Assembly: GCF_024345975.1 (NCBI RefSeq)
Contig: NZ_JAGQCD010000009.1
Span: 60,975 to 124,974, forward strand
Length of the DNA stretch: 64,000 bases
Direction of reading: 5' to 3'
Origin: Cyanobium sp. Cruz-8D1
Lineage (GTDB): Bacteria; Cyanobacteriota; Cyanobacteriia; PCC-6307; Cyanobiaceae
Of this stretch, positions 18,001 to 26,881 are shown piece after piece. How positions within the stretch are numbered: position 1 is the first letter of the stretch; every line of letters begins with the position of its first letter. The notes under the pieces were generated by a model that did not search any database, was not told the origin of the DNA, and worked only from the letters and a program-made list of their open reading frames with translations. A program made the translations under genes and the position numbers.

Positions 18001-18354
18001 GGCGACGTCTTCGCCCCGGCCCTGGAGCTCAAGGCGCCGACGCCCGAGGCGGCCCGCGACGAACTCCAACGGCTGGCCGGCCTGCAGCGCGACTGGCGCC
18101 GCCGTGGCTGGCCGGTGCCCCCGGAAACGGGCTGGAGCTTCGCGGTGGGCGAGCGCAAGCGACCGGGCCAGGGGCGGCTCAAGGCCGCCAGCACCTGGGA
18201 GGGTTCCGGTTTCCACAGCGGCGAGCGGGAACGGGCCGAGATGGAGGCCTGCTTCGGCGCCCGCCTACCGGCGGACGCCCTGCTGACGCCGGAGGTGCTG
18301 GACCTGGCCGACGCCCTGTTCTCCCCCCTGCTGGCGGCGGAGACAGAGCCATGA
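15046..18354 (+). CDS. recC: Exodeoxyribonuclease V subunit RecC
   Basis: This 1102-residue protein is close in length to E. coli RecC. N-terminal RecC blocks are visible: FRSNRAELLARVLA and NTWPTSRWLGEQLAEHLG, then RLFGLSSMAPIQVQLLQALS and DILVMTPDINGFAPLV. Later come ALEPMRAIPYRVIVLMGLEAG and FPRPGDRPAFHLM, with ALTIS before the first of these. RecC splits the DNA duplex and scans for Chi-like sites in the RecBCD end-resection complex. The start is GTG at 15046. The stop overlaps the recB start as ATGA. Confidence 0.95.
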   Translation: MLTVFRSNRAELLARVLATQLRLQPPDPFEQVQVVVNTWPTSRWLGEQLAEHLGGIAANLRFPFPGSHLRQLVEQLLAPAEGSAESNADPWRADQLVWPLLGLLPAVAAAGEGGPLRHWLAERGGGDQLELGHWQLARAIADAFDDYALYRPELLGAWGAGKAIDASGGPLPENQRWQPLLYRSLLQELGHEPFGRRVQELIGKLRRGELSEEARGTPLRLFGLSSMAPIQVQLLQALSLHRPVDLYLLTPCRDLWQRCGERRRQLSDALALYQPFEAAWLLQAPGLEARFGRLGGEFQQLLEGTGEAQLGEEQEKDLFFAAASGDGPAPLLAQLQEQLADASRIPALELDPQDRSLEFHACPGRLRQVQIVRDRLLQLLAADPSLEPRDILVMTPDINGFAPLVASVFGDGGATGVELPWRLTDRSQDEGAGLGSTLLQLLELAGTRLTASGLETLLGCGPLLGRFDLEAREAARLVEALQEAGFRWGLDGEEKDGACHSLAWAIDRLLLGLVLPAGAGLAPGETAPWEGGVPLELTGRWLHLLGRLRHWLGELRRGGAVTIWVERLRRLIDDLFGDGGEAAGELPALMAAIDAWHTAAGHCPLGLEAPVAAAVLRELLGADSGRFGHRSGALTISALEPMRAIPYRVIVLMGLEAGLFPRPGDRPAFHLMEGQRQLGDPHPADQDRYVLMEALLSARDHLLLSWSCRDDRTGAALPPSGPVGHWLQWLAGQLDPEAMGRLQVEHAANPLDRRNFLPAAGREPSSCDRRLLQAVRLLRGNPPPPTAPLLAGPSPEESTTATDTLTASDAFNDLRHWLAAPQAHWLQSLGLRPGEWEKRIDDLEALCLGERERSTLLRGRLQRSDGDPSGGDPGTANDWLAWHRGEGVLPPGAAADLEAVLLQRRWSSLAAALEHLGPPRQVSHLWGPWQAPVPWRGETVVLVHTAQARVSHRLGLWLQLLLAAAAAGAPSTAGGPARGVLIARDGDVFAPALELKAPTPEAARDELQRLAGLQRDWRRRGWPVPPETGWSFAVGERKRPGQGRLKAASTWEGSGFHSGERERAEMEACFGARLPADALLTPEVLDLADALFSPLLAAETEP

Positions 18355-21300
18355 CCGCCAGAGCCTCCGAGGCCACACCCCCCGAAAGCTTTGATCCCAA
18401 TGCCGTCCGCCTCGACGACGGCGTGATGCTGCTGGAGGCCAGCGCCGGCACCGGCAAGACCTTCGCCCTGGCCCACCTGGTGCTGCGTCTCCTGGCGGAG
18501 CGACGGCTGGGGCTGCGGCAGCTGCTGGTGGTGACCTACACCAACGCCGCGGCGGCGGAACTGCGCGATCGCATCGGCCGTCGGATCCAGGAGGCCCTCA
18601 CCGGCCTCCAGCCCCCCGCCGGCTGGCGGGCGCCCGACCCCGTGCTGGCGCAATGGCTGGAGCGCCAGCCGGGCGAGGCCGGGGCCCGCGGCACGGTGCA
18701 GGGCCTGCTGCTGCTGGCCCTCGAAGAGCTCGACGCCGCCGACATCACGACCATCCATGGCTTCTGTCAGCGCACGCTGCGGCGCCAGGCCATGGAGGCC
18801 GCCCGGCCGCCCGACCTGACGCTGGAGACCGACGCCGCTGAACTGGTCCGCCAGGTCGCCCACGACTACTGGCAGCAGCAGGTGCTGGCCCTTCCCCTGC
18901 ATCTGGTGGAAGGGCTGGCGGCGAGCGCCGGCCTGGAGGACCTGGAGCGGCTGTTGCAGCTGCTCGATGGGGATCCCGGCCTGGTCCTCGCCCCCCTGCC
19001 GCAGGGCCTGAGCCTGGAACGGCCGCTGTTGGAGCAACTGGAGACGCTCTGGCACCAGCCGTGGAGGCGCTTCAAGCAGGCCTGGGCGGCCCAGGGGCAA
19101 GCCCTGGAGCAGGCCTTCAGGGACGCCGCCGGCGACTGGCGCGCCTCCGGCGCCAAAAGCATCACGCCGTATGCCGCCAAGCCCAAGACCGATCACTGCG
19201 GGCGGGTCGAGGCCTGGCTCGCCGGCCAGGACGACACCGGCAGCTACGCCGCGGTCTGTGCCGAAAAGGAGCTGGGGGAGTACTTCCACCCCCACCCGTT
19301 CTGCAAGGTGGCCAGAACGGTGGAAGGCCCGGAGCGGGAGATCCGGCTGCCCTGCCCCGACCTGCTGGAGGCGGTGGCCGCCCTGCGGGACGGACCGGCC
19401 GAGGCGTTGCTGCTGCACGGCTGCCACTGGGGACGGGCCGAGCTGGGCCGGCGTCGGGCGCGCAGCGGCAGCATCGGTTTCGCCCAGCTGCTCGAGGGGC
19501 TCGACCCCGGCCCGGACGCCACGGCCCCCACCCCTTTGCTGCGGGCGGTGGGGGAGCGCTACCGGGCCGCCCTGATCGACGAATTCCAGGACACCGACCC
19601 CGTCCAGTGGCGGATCCTGCGGCTGGCCTTCGCGGATGACGCCCATCTGCTGGTGATGGTGGGCGATCCGAAGCAGGCCATCTACCGCTTCCGTGGCGGC
19701 GACCTGGACACGTATCGGCGGGCACGACGCAGCGCCGCGCGGGTGCTCGCCCTTCAGGAGAACCGGCGCTCCAGCCCGGCGCTGATCGACAGTCTCAACA
19801 AGCTGATGGCCCCGGCGGGCCTGCCCCGCTCCCTCCTGCCGGTGCCGCCGGTGGAGGCCCGATCCCGGCGCCGCGGGCCCGACGGCCTGGCCCCGGTGCG
19901 CCTGCTCTGGCTGGGGGGCGAGCGGACGGCCGGGGAGCCCCTGCCGAGCAAGAGTGCGCTGGAGAGCCGGCTGCCCGACCTGGTGGCTGGCGCCGTTGCG
20001 GAGTTGCTGGAGCAGGCCCCCGCCCTGGTGGCGGGCGACGGCCAGCCCCCCCGCCGCCTTTGTGCCGGCGACATCGCCCTGCTGGTTCATAACCACCAGC
20101 AGGCGGAAGAGCAACGCAGCGCCCTGGAGCGGCGGGGCATCGCCAGCCGGTTGGTGAGCAAAGCCGATGTGTTCGCCAGCCCGGCGGCCACCGCCTTGCA
20201 GCGCCTGCTCGATGCCCTCGCCGATCCGGCCGATCCCAACCGCCTGCGGCTGCTGGCCGCCTCCCCCTTGCTTGGCTGGTCGGCCCGGCAGATCACCGCC
20301 GCCGAACCGGGCGACTGGAGCGAGCTGGCCGGACGGCTTCAGGGCCTGGCCCGGGATCTGCCCCATCAGGGACCGCTCGGGGTGCTCTCCCAGCTGCTGG
20401 ACGGCGAAGGTCTGGCCCGACTGAGTGTCGGCGGCCGGTTGCTGGCGGATCTGCAGCAGGTGGCCGAACTGCTGCAGGAACGGCTGCATGGGGAGCGGCT
20501 GGCGCTGGTGGCCGCCGCCGATTGGCTGCGCCGCCTGCGGCTGGACCAGAGCCGGGCCACCGGAACCATCCCGGAATCCCACCAGGCCCACAGCGACAAG
20601 GTGGATGAGGCGGTGACTGTGATCACAGTGCACCGCAGCAAGGGCCTGGAGTTTCCCGTGGTGGTCTGCCCCTATCTCTGGGAAGCGGCCGGCACCGCTT
20701 CGGCGGGCCGGCATCGGCTGGGAATCCGCTGGCAGCCCCCCGGCAGTGCCGAGTCCCGCCTTGACCTGCATCGGCGTCCGGGCTGGGGCCAGGGATGGCA
20801 AGCACTCCGCCAACAGCGCCAGGCCGAACGGGCCGAGCGGGAGCGCCTGGCCTACGTGGCCGTCACCCGCGCCCAGCACCTGCTGGTGCTCGCCTGGGCG
20901 CCGGCGAAGGGGCAGCAGGCCAACCCCCTGTTCCCCTGGCTGTTCCCCGGCGAGCCCCTGCCCGATCCCGATGACGAGGCCTCCCTCGCGGCTCGGGGCG
21001 ACGGGGACTGGCAGGCGCTTCTGCTGGCGGAAATCGACCGGCGGGCCCTGGGCGTCGATCTGCAGCCGCCGCCCGGAGATCGCCCAGCCCGTCGGAGCCG
21101 TGCGCAGCCCCCGGAGGCGATCGCCGCGCTTCGCTGCGGCCCTGTTCCCCTGCGCCACCTGGACACCAATTGGGGCCGCAGCAGTTACACCGCCTGGACC
21201 CGTGCCGCCCATGGCGCCCCGCCGTCGGTGGCGGCCCTCGACGAAGGCCGGGACACCAGCGATCCCAGCCCCAGCGACGAGGCAGCGGAGGCTGGGGCCG

Positions 21301-22154
21301 ACCAGTGGCCCGAGCAGGGCCCCCTGGCCGGCTTCGCCCGCGGTGCGGCCGCCGGCGACTGCCTGCACCGGATGCTGGAGCAACTGGACTACCGCCGTCC
21401 CATCGACGCGGCGGCCAACCGCGAGCTGGTGGAGCGGGAGCTGCGAAGAGCCGGTCTTGGGGCGGAGCCCCTGGAACCGCTGCTGCAGGGACTGGAGCTG
21501 GTGCGCCTCACCCCCTTCGGCACCGAGCTGGGGTGCCTGCGGGTGGCCGACCTGGGACCGGAGCGCCGGCTGAACGAGATGAACTTCGATCTCACCCTCG
21601 GCTTCGCCAGGGCCGCGGGCCTGGCGTCGGCCTTCGCCGACCACCCCGGCGGCGCCTTCGGGGCCGCCTATGCCGCCACCGTGGCCAGCCTGCCGGTGGC
21701 CAGCCGCGGCTTCCTCACCGGTTCGATCGATCTGATCTTCACAGCCACCGGGGCCGACGGACAGGAGCGCTGGTGGGTGGCCGACTGGAAGAGCAACTGG
21801 CTGGGACGGCGGGACAGCGAAGGCCGGCCTCTGGCCTGCGGTCCGCGCCACTACGGCCAGGAGGCGATGGCCGCCCTGATGGCCCACAGCCACTACCCCC
21901 TCCAGGCCCACCTCTATCTGGTGGCCCTGCACCGCTACCTGGGCTGGCGCCTGCCGGGCTATGCCCCGGAGCGCCATCTGGGGGGCTACGCCTACGTCTT
22001 CCTGCGCGGCGCCCCCGGGGAAACGGGGGCGCAGGCCCTGCCCGGGGCTGTGCCGGGCCTGTTCGTGGAACGACCGCCCCTGGCCAGGGTCCTCGCCCTC
22101 GATAGGGCTTTGGGCGGCCACGCCGCGGAAGGCTTCGAGGAGGGGTCGCCATGA
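18351..22154 (+). CDS. recB: Exodeoxyribonuclease V subunit RecB
   Basis: This 1267-residue protein has an SF1A helicase and a C-terminal nuclease. Helicase motifs are ASAGTGKTFALAHL (Walker A, about residue 29), TYTNAAAAELRDRI, LIDEFQDTDPVQWRIL, VGDPKQAIYRFRGGD, VHRSKGLEFPVVVCP and VAVTRAQHLLVL. The nuclease shows AGDCLHRMLEQLD, LTGSIDLIF, VADWKSNWLG and LQAHLYLVALHRYLG. It degrades and unwinds double-strand ends during recombination repair. Start and stop overlap recC and recD as ATGA, which indicates one tightly coupled operon. Confidence 0.96.
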   Translation: MTARASEATPPESFDPNAVRLDDGVMLLEASAGTGKTFALAHLVLRLLAERRLGLRQLLVVTYTNAAAAELRDRIGRRIQEALTGLQPPAGWRAPDPVLAQWLERQPGEAGARGTVQGLLLLALEELDAADITTIHGFCQRTLRRQAMEAARPPDLTLETDAAELVRQVAHDYWQQQVLALPLHLVEGLAASAGLEDLERLLQLLDGDPGLVLAPLPQGLSLERPLLEQLETLWHQPWRRFKQAWAAQGQALEQAFRDAAGDWRASGAKSITPYAAKPKTDHCGRVEAWLAGQDDTGSYAAVCAEKELGEYFHPHPFCKVARTVEGPEREIRLPCPDLLEAVAALRDGPAEALLLHGCHWGRAELGRRRARSGSIGFAQLLEGLDPGPDATAPTPLLRAVGERYRAALIDEFQDTDPVQWRILRLAFADDAHLLVMVGDPKQAIYRFRGGDLDTYRRARRSAARVLALQENRRSSPALIDSLNKLMAPAGLPRSLLPVPPVEARSRRRGPDGLAPVRLLWLGGERTAGEPLPSKSALESRLPDLVAGAVAELLEQAPALVAGDGQPPRRLCAGDIALLVHNHQQAEEQRSALERRGIASRLVSKADVFASPAATALQRLLDALADPADPNRLRLLAASPLLGWSARQITAAEPGDWSELAGRLQGLARDLPHQGPLGVLSQLLDGEGLARLSVGGRLLADLQQVAELLQERLHGERLALVAAADWLRRLRLDQSRATGTIPESHQAHSDKVDEAVTVITVHRSKGLEFPVVVCPYLWEAAGTASAGRHRLGIRWQPPGSAESRLDLHRRPGWGQGWQALRQQRQAERAERERLAYVAVTRAQHLLVLAWAPAKGQQANPLFPWLFPGEPLPDPDDEASLAARGDGDWQALLLAEIDRRALGVDLQPPPGDRPARRSRAQPPEAIAALRCGPVPLRHLDTNWGRSSYTAWTRAAHGAPPSVAALDEGRDTSDPSPSDEAAEAGADQWPEQGPLAGFARGAAAGDCLHRMLEQLDYRRPIDAAANRELVERELRRAGLGAEPLEPLLQGLELVRLTPFGTELGCLRVADLGPERRLNEMNFDLTLGFARAAGLASAFADHPGGAFGAAYAATVASLPVASRGFLTGSIDLIFTATGADGQERWWVADWKSNWLGRRDSEGRPLACGPRHYGQEAMAALMAHSHYPLQAHLYLVALHRYLGWRLPGYAPERHLGGYAYVFLRGAPGETGAQALPGAVPGLFVERPPLARVLALDRALGGHAAEGFEEGSP

Positions 22155-23788
22155 AGGACCCCATCCAGACCCCCCTGCCCTGGGTGGCGGCCCTTGGCCC
22201 CAGCCTGGCCGAAGCCCTGCCGCGTCTTTACGGCACTCCCTGCGATCCCTTGATCAGCGAGGTGATCAACGCCCTCACCGCAGCCCTGGGGCGGGGGGAA
22301 CTGGAGCTGGAGCTGAACGGGCCGCCACCGGCCGAGGTGAGCGAAGCGTTCTGGCCCGAAGAGCACCGCAGCGCCTTGGCCAACAGTCCCCTCTGCGGGG
22401 ATCCGGACGGCCCCCTGGCCCTGGAGGACGGGCGGTTGCAGTGGCGTCGCTGGCAGCGGCAGCGGCAGGCGGTGATCGACGCCCTGGTCGGCCGTGCGGG
22501 AACCCTGGAGCGGCCGGCTTCGGCTGCGGTGCCTGGGGTCCGTGACCTCCCCGAATTCGCCGACCTCGATGGGCGCCAGCGGCAGGCGGTGGCCGCGGTG
22601 CTGAGCCACGGGCTGGTGCTGCTGGAGGGAGGCCCCGGCACCGGCAAGACCAGCACGGTGGCCGCCATGATCGCGGCGCTCCGGGCCCAAGAGCCCGGGG
22701 GCCGCCTCCATCTGGCGGCACCTACCGGCAAGGCGGCGGGCCGCCTGCGGGCCGCCACCGGGGGCACTCTCCCCTGCACGACCCTGCATCGGCTGCTGGA
22801 GAGCCGCGGCGACCGTTTTGGTCGCCACCGCGGCCGCCCCCTCGCGCTCGACCTGCTGGTGGTGGATGAGGTGTCGATGCTGGACTTGGGACTGATGGCC
22901 GCCCTGCTGGAGGCCCTGCCCGCCACCTGCCGACTGGTGCTGGTGGGCGACCCGGCCCAGCTGCCCCCGATCGCGCCGGGGGCCGTGCTCCTGGAGCTGC
23001 AACGGCCCGACCGCCGTCATCAGCTCGGGGCCGCCGCCATCACCCTGACCACCAGTTACCGCAACGCCGGCGCCATTGCCGCGATGGCCAGCACCCTGCG
23101 CCAGGGTCTGGCCACCAGCCCCAGTTCCACCGACCCACTCACCGCCATCCGGCCGCTGCTGCAGGCCCTGAAGGCCACCGACAACCTGCGCTGGCGTCCC
23201 TGCTCCCCTCGGACCCTGCCAGCGGAGCTTCTGGAGCGGTTGCTTCGTCACCAGGCCTCCCTGGCACGGCTGGCGGGACGGTGCCGGCCGGGCGAAGCCC
23301 AGGGATGCGGGGAGTTGCTCGAAGAGCGTGACCGGCTGCTGGTGATGGCCCCCCAGCGCCAGGGGCGCTGGGGACTGGAAGCGATCCACCGGACCCTGCT
23401 GGGGGGACAACTGGACGGCGATCTGCAGGATCTACCGGTGGGCACCCCCGTGCTCTGCCGCCGCAACCTGCCGGAACTGGACCTGGCCAACGGGGATGTG
23501 GGGCTGCTCGTCGGCGGGCCGGGGCCGTCGGCACGGCTGCTGTTCGGCGACGGGAACGGGGAGGCGATCTGGATCCATCCCGGCCAGCTGGCTGGCGCGG
23601 CCGAGCCAGCCCTGGCCCTGACGGTGCACAAGGCCCAGGGCAGCGAAGCCGAGGAAGTGATCGTGTTGCTGCCCAGCGGCGGGTCCAGGGATAGCCGCCT
23701 GCTCTATACCGCCCTGACCCGGGCCCGGCAGGCGGCCCTGCTGCTCACCGATGGGGACAACGAACCAAGAGCCGGGACTACGGCTTAA
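22151..23788 (+). CDS. recD: Exodeoxyribonuclease V subunit RecD
   Basis: This 545-residue SF1B helicase has Walker A GGPGTGKTSTVAAMIAAL (about residue 160), LVVDEVSMLDLGLM, VLVGDPAQLPPI, TTSYRNAGAIAAMA, ALTVHKAQGSEAEEV and LYTALTRARQAALL. It is the 5'-3' motor of RecBCD. It is slightly shorter than the E. coli protein. The ATG overlaps the recB stop. No coding sequence follows for about 350 bases. Confidence 0.96.
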   Translation: MKDPIQTPLPWVAALGPSLAEALPRLYGTPCDPLISEVINALTAALGRGELELELNGPPPAEVSEAFWPEEHRSALANSPLCGDPDGPLALEDGRLQWRRWQRQRQAVIDALVGRAGTLERPASAAVPGVRDLPEFADLDGRQRQAVAAVLSHGLVLLEGGPGTGKTSTVAAMIAALRAQEPGGRLHLAAPTGKAAGRLRAATGGTLPCTTLHRLLESRGDRFGRHRGRPLALDLLVVDEVSMLDLGLMAALLEALPATCRLVLVGDPAQLPPIAPGAVLLELQRPDRRHQLGAAAITLTTSYRNAGAIAAMASTLRQGLATSPSSTDPLTAIRPLLQALKATDNLRWRPCSPRTLPAELLERLLRHQASLARLAGRCRPGEAQGCGELLEERDRLLVMAPQRQGRWGLEAIHRTLLGGQLDGDLQDLPVGTPVLCRRNLPELDLANGDVGLLVGGPGPSARLLFGDGNGEAIWIHPGQLAGAAEPALALTVHKAQGSEAEEVIVLLPSGGSRDSRLLYTALTRARQAALLLTDGDNEPRAGTTA

Positions 23789-24142
23789 ACGTTCTTCATG
23801 CATCGCCATACGGGGTGATATGTCTACGAAAAGTGAACCGTTCGAGGCGAGCCTCGACCCCCGATCCATACTTCGTCCATCGGCGCGGTACCCCCGGGCC
23901 GGTCGCACCGGAGCCCCTGCTCCAATAGTCTCCACCGCTGGGATCTCTCCCCTTCAGGGAGCCCTCCATTCCTCCTTGAGGAATGCCCTCTTGCATCGTC
24001 ACGAAGGATCGGACCGGCTCCCCCGGACACGCTCCCTCAGGTGCCCCGAGGTCGACAGGGACAACCCTTTGGATACCCTGGCCCCAGGTGGTTCCGGTCA
24101 GTCTTTCTTGCCAACCGACTACTCCCCACCCATCGGCGGCCG
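23789..24142. other. Intergenic region after recD with one clear hairpin
   Basis: These 354 bases hold no frame I would call a gene. The base composition is lower in GC just after recD. A perfect hairpin, CATTCCTC-CTT-GAGGAATG, lies at 23967-23985 and could end recBCD transcription or sit in the leader of the next gene. No T-run follows it. No tRNA or known small RNA is recognised. Confidence 0.5.
23967..23985. terminator. Eight-pair hairpin, possible terminator or leader element
   Basis: The arms CATTCCTC and GAGGAATG are perfectly complementary with a three-base loop. It lies 180 bases after recD and 158 before the cupin gene. There is no following T-run, so a factor-independent terminator is uncertain. 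Confidence 0.35.
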
Positions 24143-24517
24143 TTGACAGCGTCCAGCACCGAACGCGTCCACCGCCCTTGGGGATGGTTTGAAACCCTGG
24201 CGACAGGCCCCGGCTATCTCGTCAAGCGGATCCTGATCACGCCCGATCAGCGCCTCAGTCTTCAGCGCCACCACCACCGCAGCGAGCACTGGGTGGTGGT
24301 GGCTGGGGCGGGTGTGATCGAGTGCGATGGCGCCTGCATCGCCGCCGTTCCCGGCGCCACCCTGTTCGTACCCTGCGGTGGCGTCCACCGGGCGGCGGCG
24401 ACAGCTTCCGACCTGGAAATCATTGAGGTGCAACGGGGGACGGAGCTGCGCGAGGACGACATCGAGCGTTTCAGCGACGATTACGGCAGAGTGGTAAAGT
24501 CTCATTTCAACCTTTGA
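24143..24517 (+). CDS. Cupin, mannose-6-phosphate isomerase type II-like
   Basis: This 124-residue protein matches the small cupins related to the C-terminal domain of mannose-1-phosphate guanylyltransferase/isomerase. Blocks are HRPWGWFETLATGPGYLVKR, LSLQRHHHRSEHWVVVAG and VPCGGVHRAAA, followed by LEIIEVQRGTEL and DDIERFSDDYGR. Metal-ligand His residues lie in QRHHHRSEHW and the later GVHR. A role in nucleotide-sugar or polysaccharide metabolism is inferred. The only nearby start is TTG at 24143; a GTG at 24041 would add an unlikely leader. Confidence 0.8.
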   Translation: MTASSTERVHRPWGWFETLATGPGYLVKRILITPDQRLSLQRHHHRSEHWVVVAGAGVIECDGACIAAVPGATLFVPCGGVHRAAATASDLEIIEVQRGTELREDDIERFSDDYGRVVKSHFNL

Positions 24518-24535
24518 GCAAGGGCAAGGCAGCCC

Positions 24536-24550
24536 GGGTGCAGAGCACCC
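24536..24550. terminator. Short hairpin between cupin gene and helicase
   Basis: GGGTGC and GCACCC pair perfectly around an AGA loop, 18 bases after the cupin stop and 57 before the helicase start. It may end the cupin transcript or form part of the helicase leader. Confidence 0.35.
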
Positions 24551-24607
24551 ATTTCCCACGGTCCACTGCCGGCCTGCGTTGAAGGATTCACCAGGCTTCA
24601 GCAACCC

Positions 24608-26509
24608 GTGACCCAGATCATTGACGGCAGCACCCTCACCGGTGCCGCCGATTCTCAGGCGGCTACTGAGCAGCCTTGCGACGACATTGTTCTCTCGCCC
24701 ATCCTCGCTTCCCAGGACGACGACAGCAACACCGACACCACCGAAACTGTTGTGTCCGCTGAGCCGGTAGCGGACCTTGGGGACGCCGTTCCCGCGCCGG
24801 AAATCGCTCTCCCCGTCAGCGCCTTCGCCGCTTTCGGCCTGCGCCGAGAACTGCTCGACGGCCTGGCGGCCATTGGCTTTGAGGAACCTTCCCCGATTCA
24901 GAAAGCCGCCATTCCCGAGCTGATGCTCGGCCGCGATCTTGTGGGCCAGGCCCAGACCGGCACCGGCAAGACGGCCGCCTTCGGCTTACCCCTGCTGGAG
25001 CGCCTCGATGCCGGCCAGCGCACCCCCCAGGTGCTGGTGCTCACCCCCACCCGCGAACTGGCGATGCAGGTGGCAGAGGCTTTCAACAGCTATGCGGCCT
25101 GCATGAAGGGCGTGAAGGTGCTGCCGATCTATGGCGGCGCCGACTTCCGCGACCAGATCCAGCACCTGCGCCGGGGCGTGCAGATCGTGGTCGGCACCCC
25201 TGGCCGGGTGATGGATCACATGCGTCAGGGCACCCTCGACCTCTCCGGCTTACGCAGCCTGGTGCTGGACGAGGCCGATGAGATGCTCCGCATGGGCTTC
25301 ATCGACGACGTCAAGTGGGTGCTGGAGCAGCTTCCCGCCGAGCGTCAGGTGGTGCTGTTCTCCGCCACGATGCCCTCAGAGATCCGTCGCATCTCTCAGA
25401 ACTATCTCAAAGACCCGGCCGAGGTCACCATTCGTCAGAAGGCCGCCGATGGCCGCCGCATCCGCCAGCGACATCTGGTGGTGAACGGCCCCCAGAAACT
25501 CGAGGCGCTCGAACGGGTGCTGGAGGCCGAGGGCAGTGAAGGGGTGATCATCTTCGCCCGCACCAAGGCCATCACCCTCACGGTGGCCGAGTCGCTCGAG
25601 CAACACGGCTACGACGTGGCGGTGCTCAACGGCGATGTGCCCCAGAGCCAACGGGAGCGCACCATCGAGCGTCTGCGGGACGGCCGCGTCAACGTGCTGG
25701 TGGCCACCGACGTGGCCGCTCGTGGCCTCGACGTCGACCGCATCGGCCTGGTCATCAATTACGACATCCCCTTTGATGGCGAGGCCTACGTGCACCGCAT
25801 CGGCCGAACCGGTCGGGCCGGCCGCAATGGTGAGGCGATCCTTTTCCTGACGCCGCGGGAACGTCGCTTCCTCGGGGGTATGGAGCGCGCCGTGAATCAG
25901 CCGATCGAAGCGATGGAGGTGCCCGGTAACGCCAGCATCAATCAGCACCGCCTCGACCGCCTGCGCCAGAAGCTCACCACGGCCCTGCAGCAGCCGGTCT
26001 GCAGTCCGGAGGAAAGGGCCCTGCTGGGCGAGATCCTGCAACGGGTGGCCCAGGAGCAGTCCTGCAGCCCCGACCAGCTGGCCCTGGCCGCCCTGGAGCT
26101 GGGGCTGGGCGGCAAGCCCCTGCTGCTCCAGGGAGAGGAGCGCTGGGGTCAATCCCGTCCCGGTGCCCCCACCAGGGAGCGTGACCGCGACCGTGGCGAC
26201 AGGGAGCGGGGCGGCGAACGCCGTCCGTTCAACGACCGCAACCAGGAGCGCAACGACGACGGCCCCGAGGACAACATGGAGCGGTTCCGCATCGAAGTGG
26301 GCTGGCGCGATCGGGTCAAGCCCGGGAACATTGTGGGCGCCATCGCCAATGAATCCGGTCTCGCCGGTCGTTCGATCGGAAAGATCCGCATCTTCGATGC
26401 CCACAGCACCGTCGACCTGCCCAAGGGCATGCCTGAAGACGTCTTCGCGGACCTTCGTCGCCTGCGGGTGATGAACAAGGAACTTCAGATTTCCCGACTG
26501 GGCTCCTGA
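24608..26509 (+). CDS. deaD: DEAD-box RNA helicase
   Basis: This 633-residue helicase carries the Q motif region GFEEPSPIQKAAIPELMLG, Walker A AQTGTGKTAAFGLP, PTRELAMQV, DEAD (VLDEADEML), the SAT motif in FSATMPSEIRR, ATDVAARGLDV and HRIGRTGRAGR. A charged linker of Arg/Asp/Glu follows, and then a DbpA-like RNA-binding domain near the C-terminus (RFRIEVGWRDRVKPGNIVGA). It resembles cyanobacterial cold- and redox-induced helicases of the CsdA/CrhR type. The start is GTG at 24608. An acidic, low-complexity N-terminal extension of about 70 residues precedes the core. Confidence 0.93.
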   Translation: MTQIIDGSTLTGAADSQAATEQPCDDIVLSPILASQDDDSNTDTTETVVSAEPVADLGDAVPAPEIALPVSAFAAFGLRRELLDGLAAIGFEEPSPIQKAAIPELMLGRDLVGQAQTGTGKTAAFGLPLLERLDAGQRTPQVLVLTPTRELAMQVAEAFNSYAACMKGVKVLPIYGGADFRDQIQHLRRGVQIVVGTPGRVMDHMRQGTLDLSGLRSLVLDEADEMLRMGFIDDVKWVLEQLPAERQVVLFSATMPSEIRRISQNYLKDPAEVTIRQKAADGRRIRQRHLVVNGPQKLEALERVLEAEGSEGVIIFARTKAITLTVAESLEQHGYDVAVLNGDVPQSQRERTIERLRDGRVNVLVATDVAARGLDVDRIGLVINYDIPFDGEAYVHRIGRTGRAGRNGEAILFLTPRERRFLGGMERAVNQPIEAMEVPGNASINQHRLDRLRQKLTTALQQPVCSPEERALLGEILQRVAQEQSCSPDQLALAALELGLGGKPLLLQGEERWGQSRPGAPTRERDRDRGDRERGGERRPFNDRNQERNDDGPEDNMERFRIEVGWRDRVKPGNIVGAIANESGLAGRSIGKIRIFDAHSTVDLPKGMPEDVFADLRRLRVMNKELQISRLGS

Positions 26510-26543
26510 TTCCCCTCGCCGGCGTTCACCACGCCGACCTCCC

Positions 26544-26867
26544 ATGCCTTCCCAGCAGCGGCCCCGATGGCGATCTCCGCGCGTCCTGCCTGGCCTTGGC
26601 TGGCTGCGGTTCAGCCTGCTGGCCCTGACAGCTCTCGGGCCGGTGGGGGGGCCTGTGGAGGCGGCCTCCGGCCCCATCCTTGAGGTGGTGCGCTCTTTCT
26701 GCCTCTCCGCCTTCGAGACGGAACTGGCCCAGTCCGGCAAGAAGGCTCCCGATGGGATGGCCCACTACGCCTGCAGCTGCGTGGCCGATCGCATCACCAG
26801 CGGCAGCAGCATCGCCTCCGCCCGCAGCAGCTGCAGGGACGCCACCTCGAAGCGCTACCCGATCTGA
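26544..26867 (+). CDS. Small secreted cysteine-containing protein
   Basis: This 107-residue protein has a basic N-terminus and a signal segment (WLRFSLLALTALGPVGGPVEA, in part) ending near residue 40. The mature part is short and has Cys residues in VRSFCLSAFE, HYACSCVADRI and SSCRDATSKR, which could form disulfides in the periplasm. The family is not recognised. It follows the helicase by 34 bases. Confidence 0.75.
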   Translation: MPSQQRPRWRSPRVLPGLGWLRFSLLALTALGPVGGPVEAASGPILEVVRSFCLSAFETELAQSGKKAPDGMAHYACSCVADRITSGSSIASARSSCRDATSKRYPI

Positions 26868-26881
26868 TCGTGGCCTTCACT

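Noticed and set aside
15292..18216. A 974-codon open frame on the minus strand
   Set aside because: It is antisense to recC and has a Gln/Gly/Ala-rich translation with no family pattern. Long antisense frames are expected at this GC content.
17109..22121. A 1670-codon open frame on the minus strand
   Set aside because: It spans recC and recB antisense. The translation is low-complexity and the plus-strand genes have full helicase and nuclease motifs.
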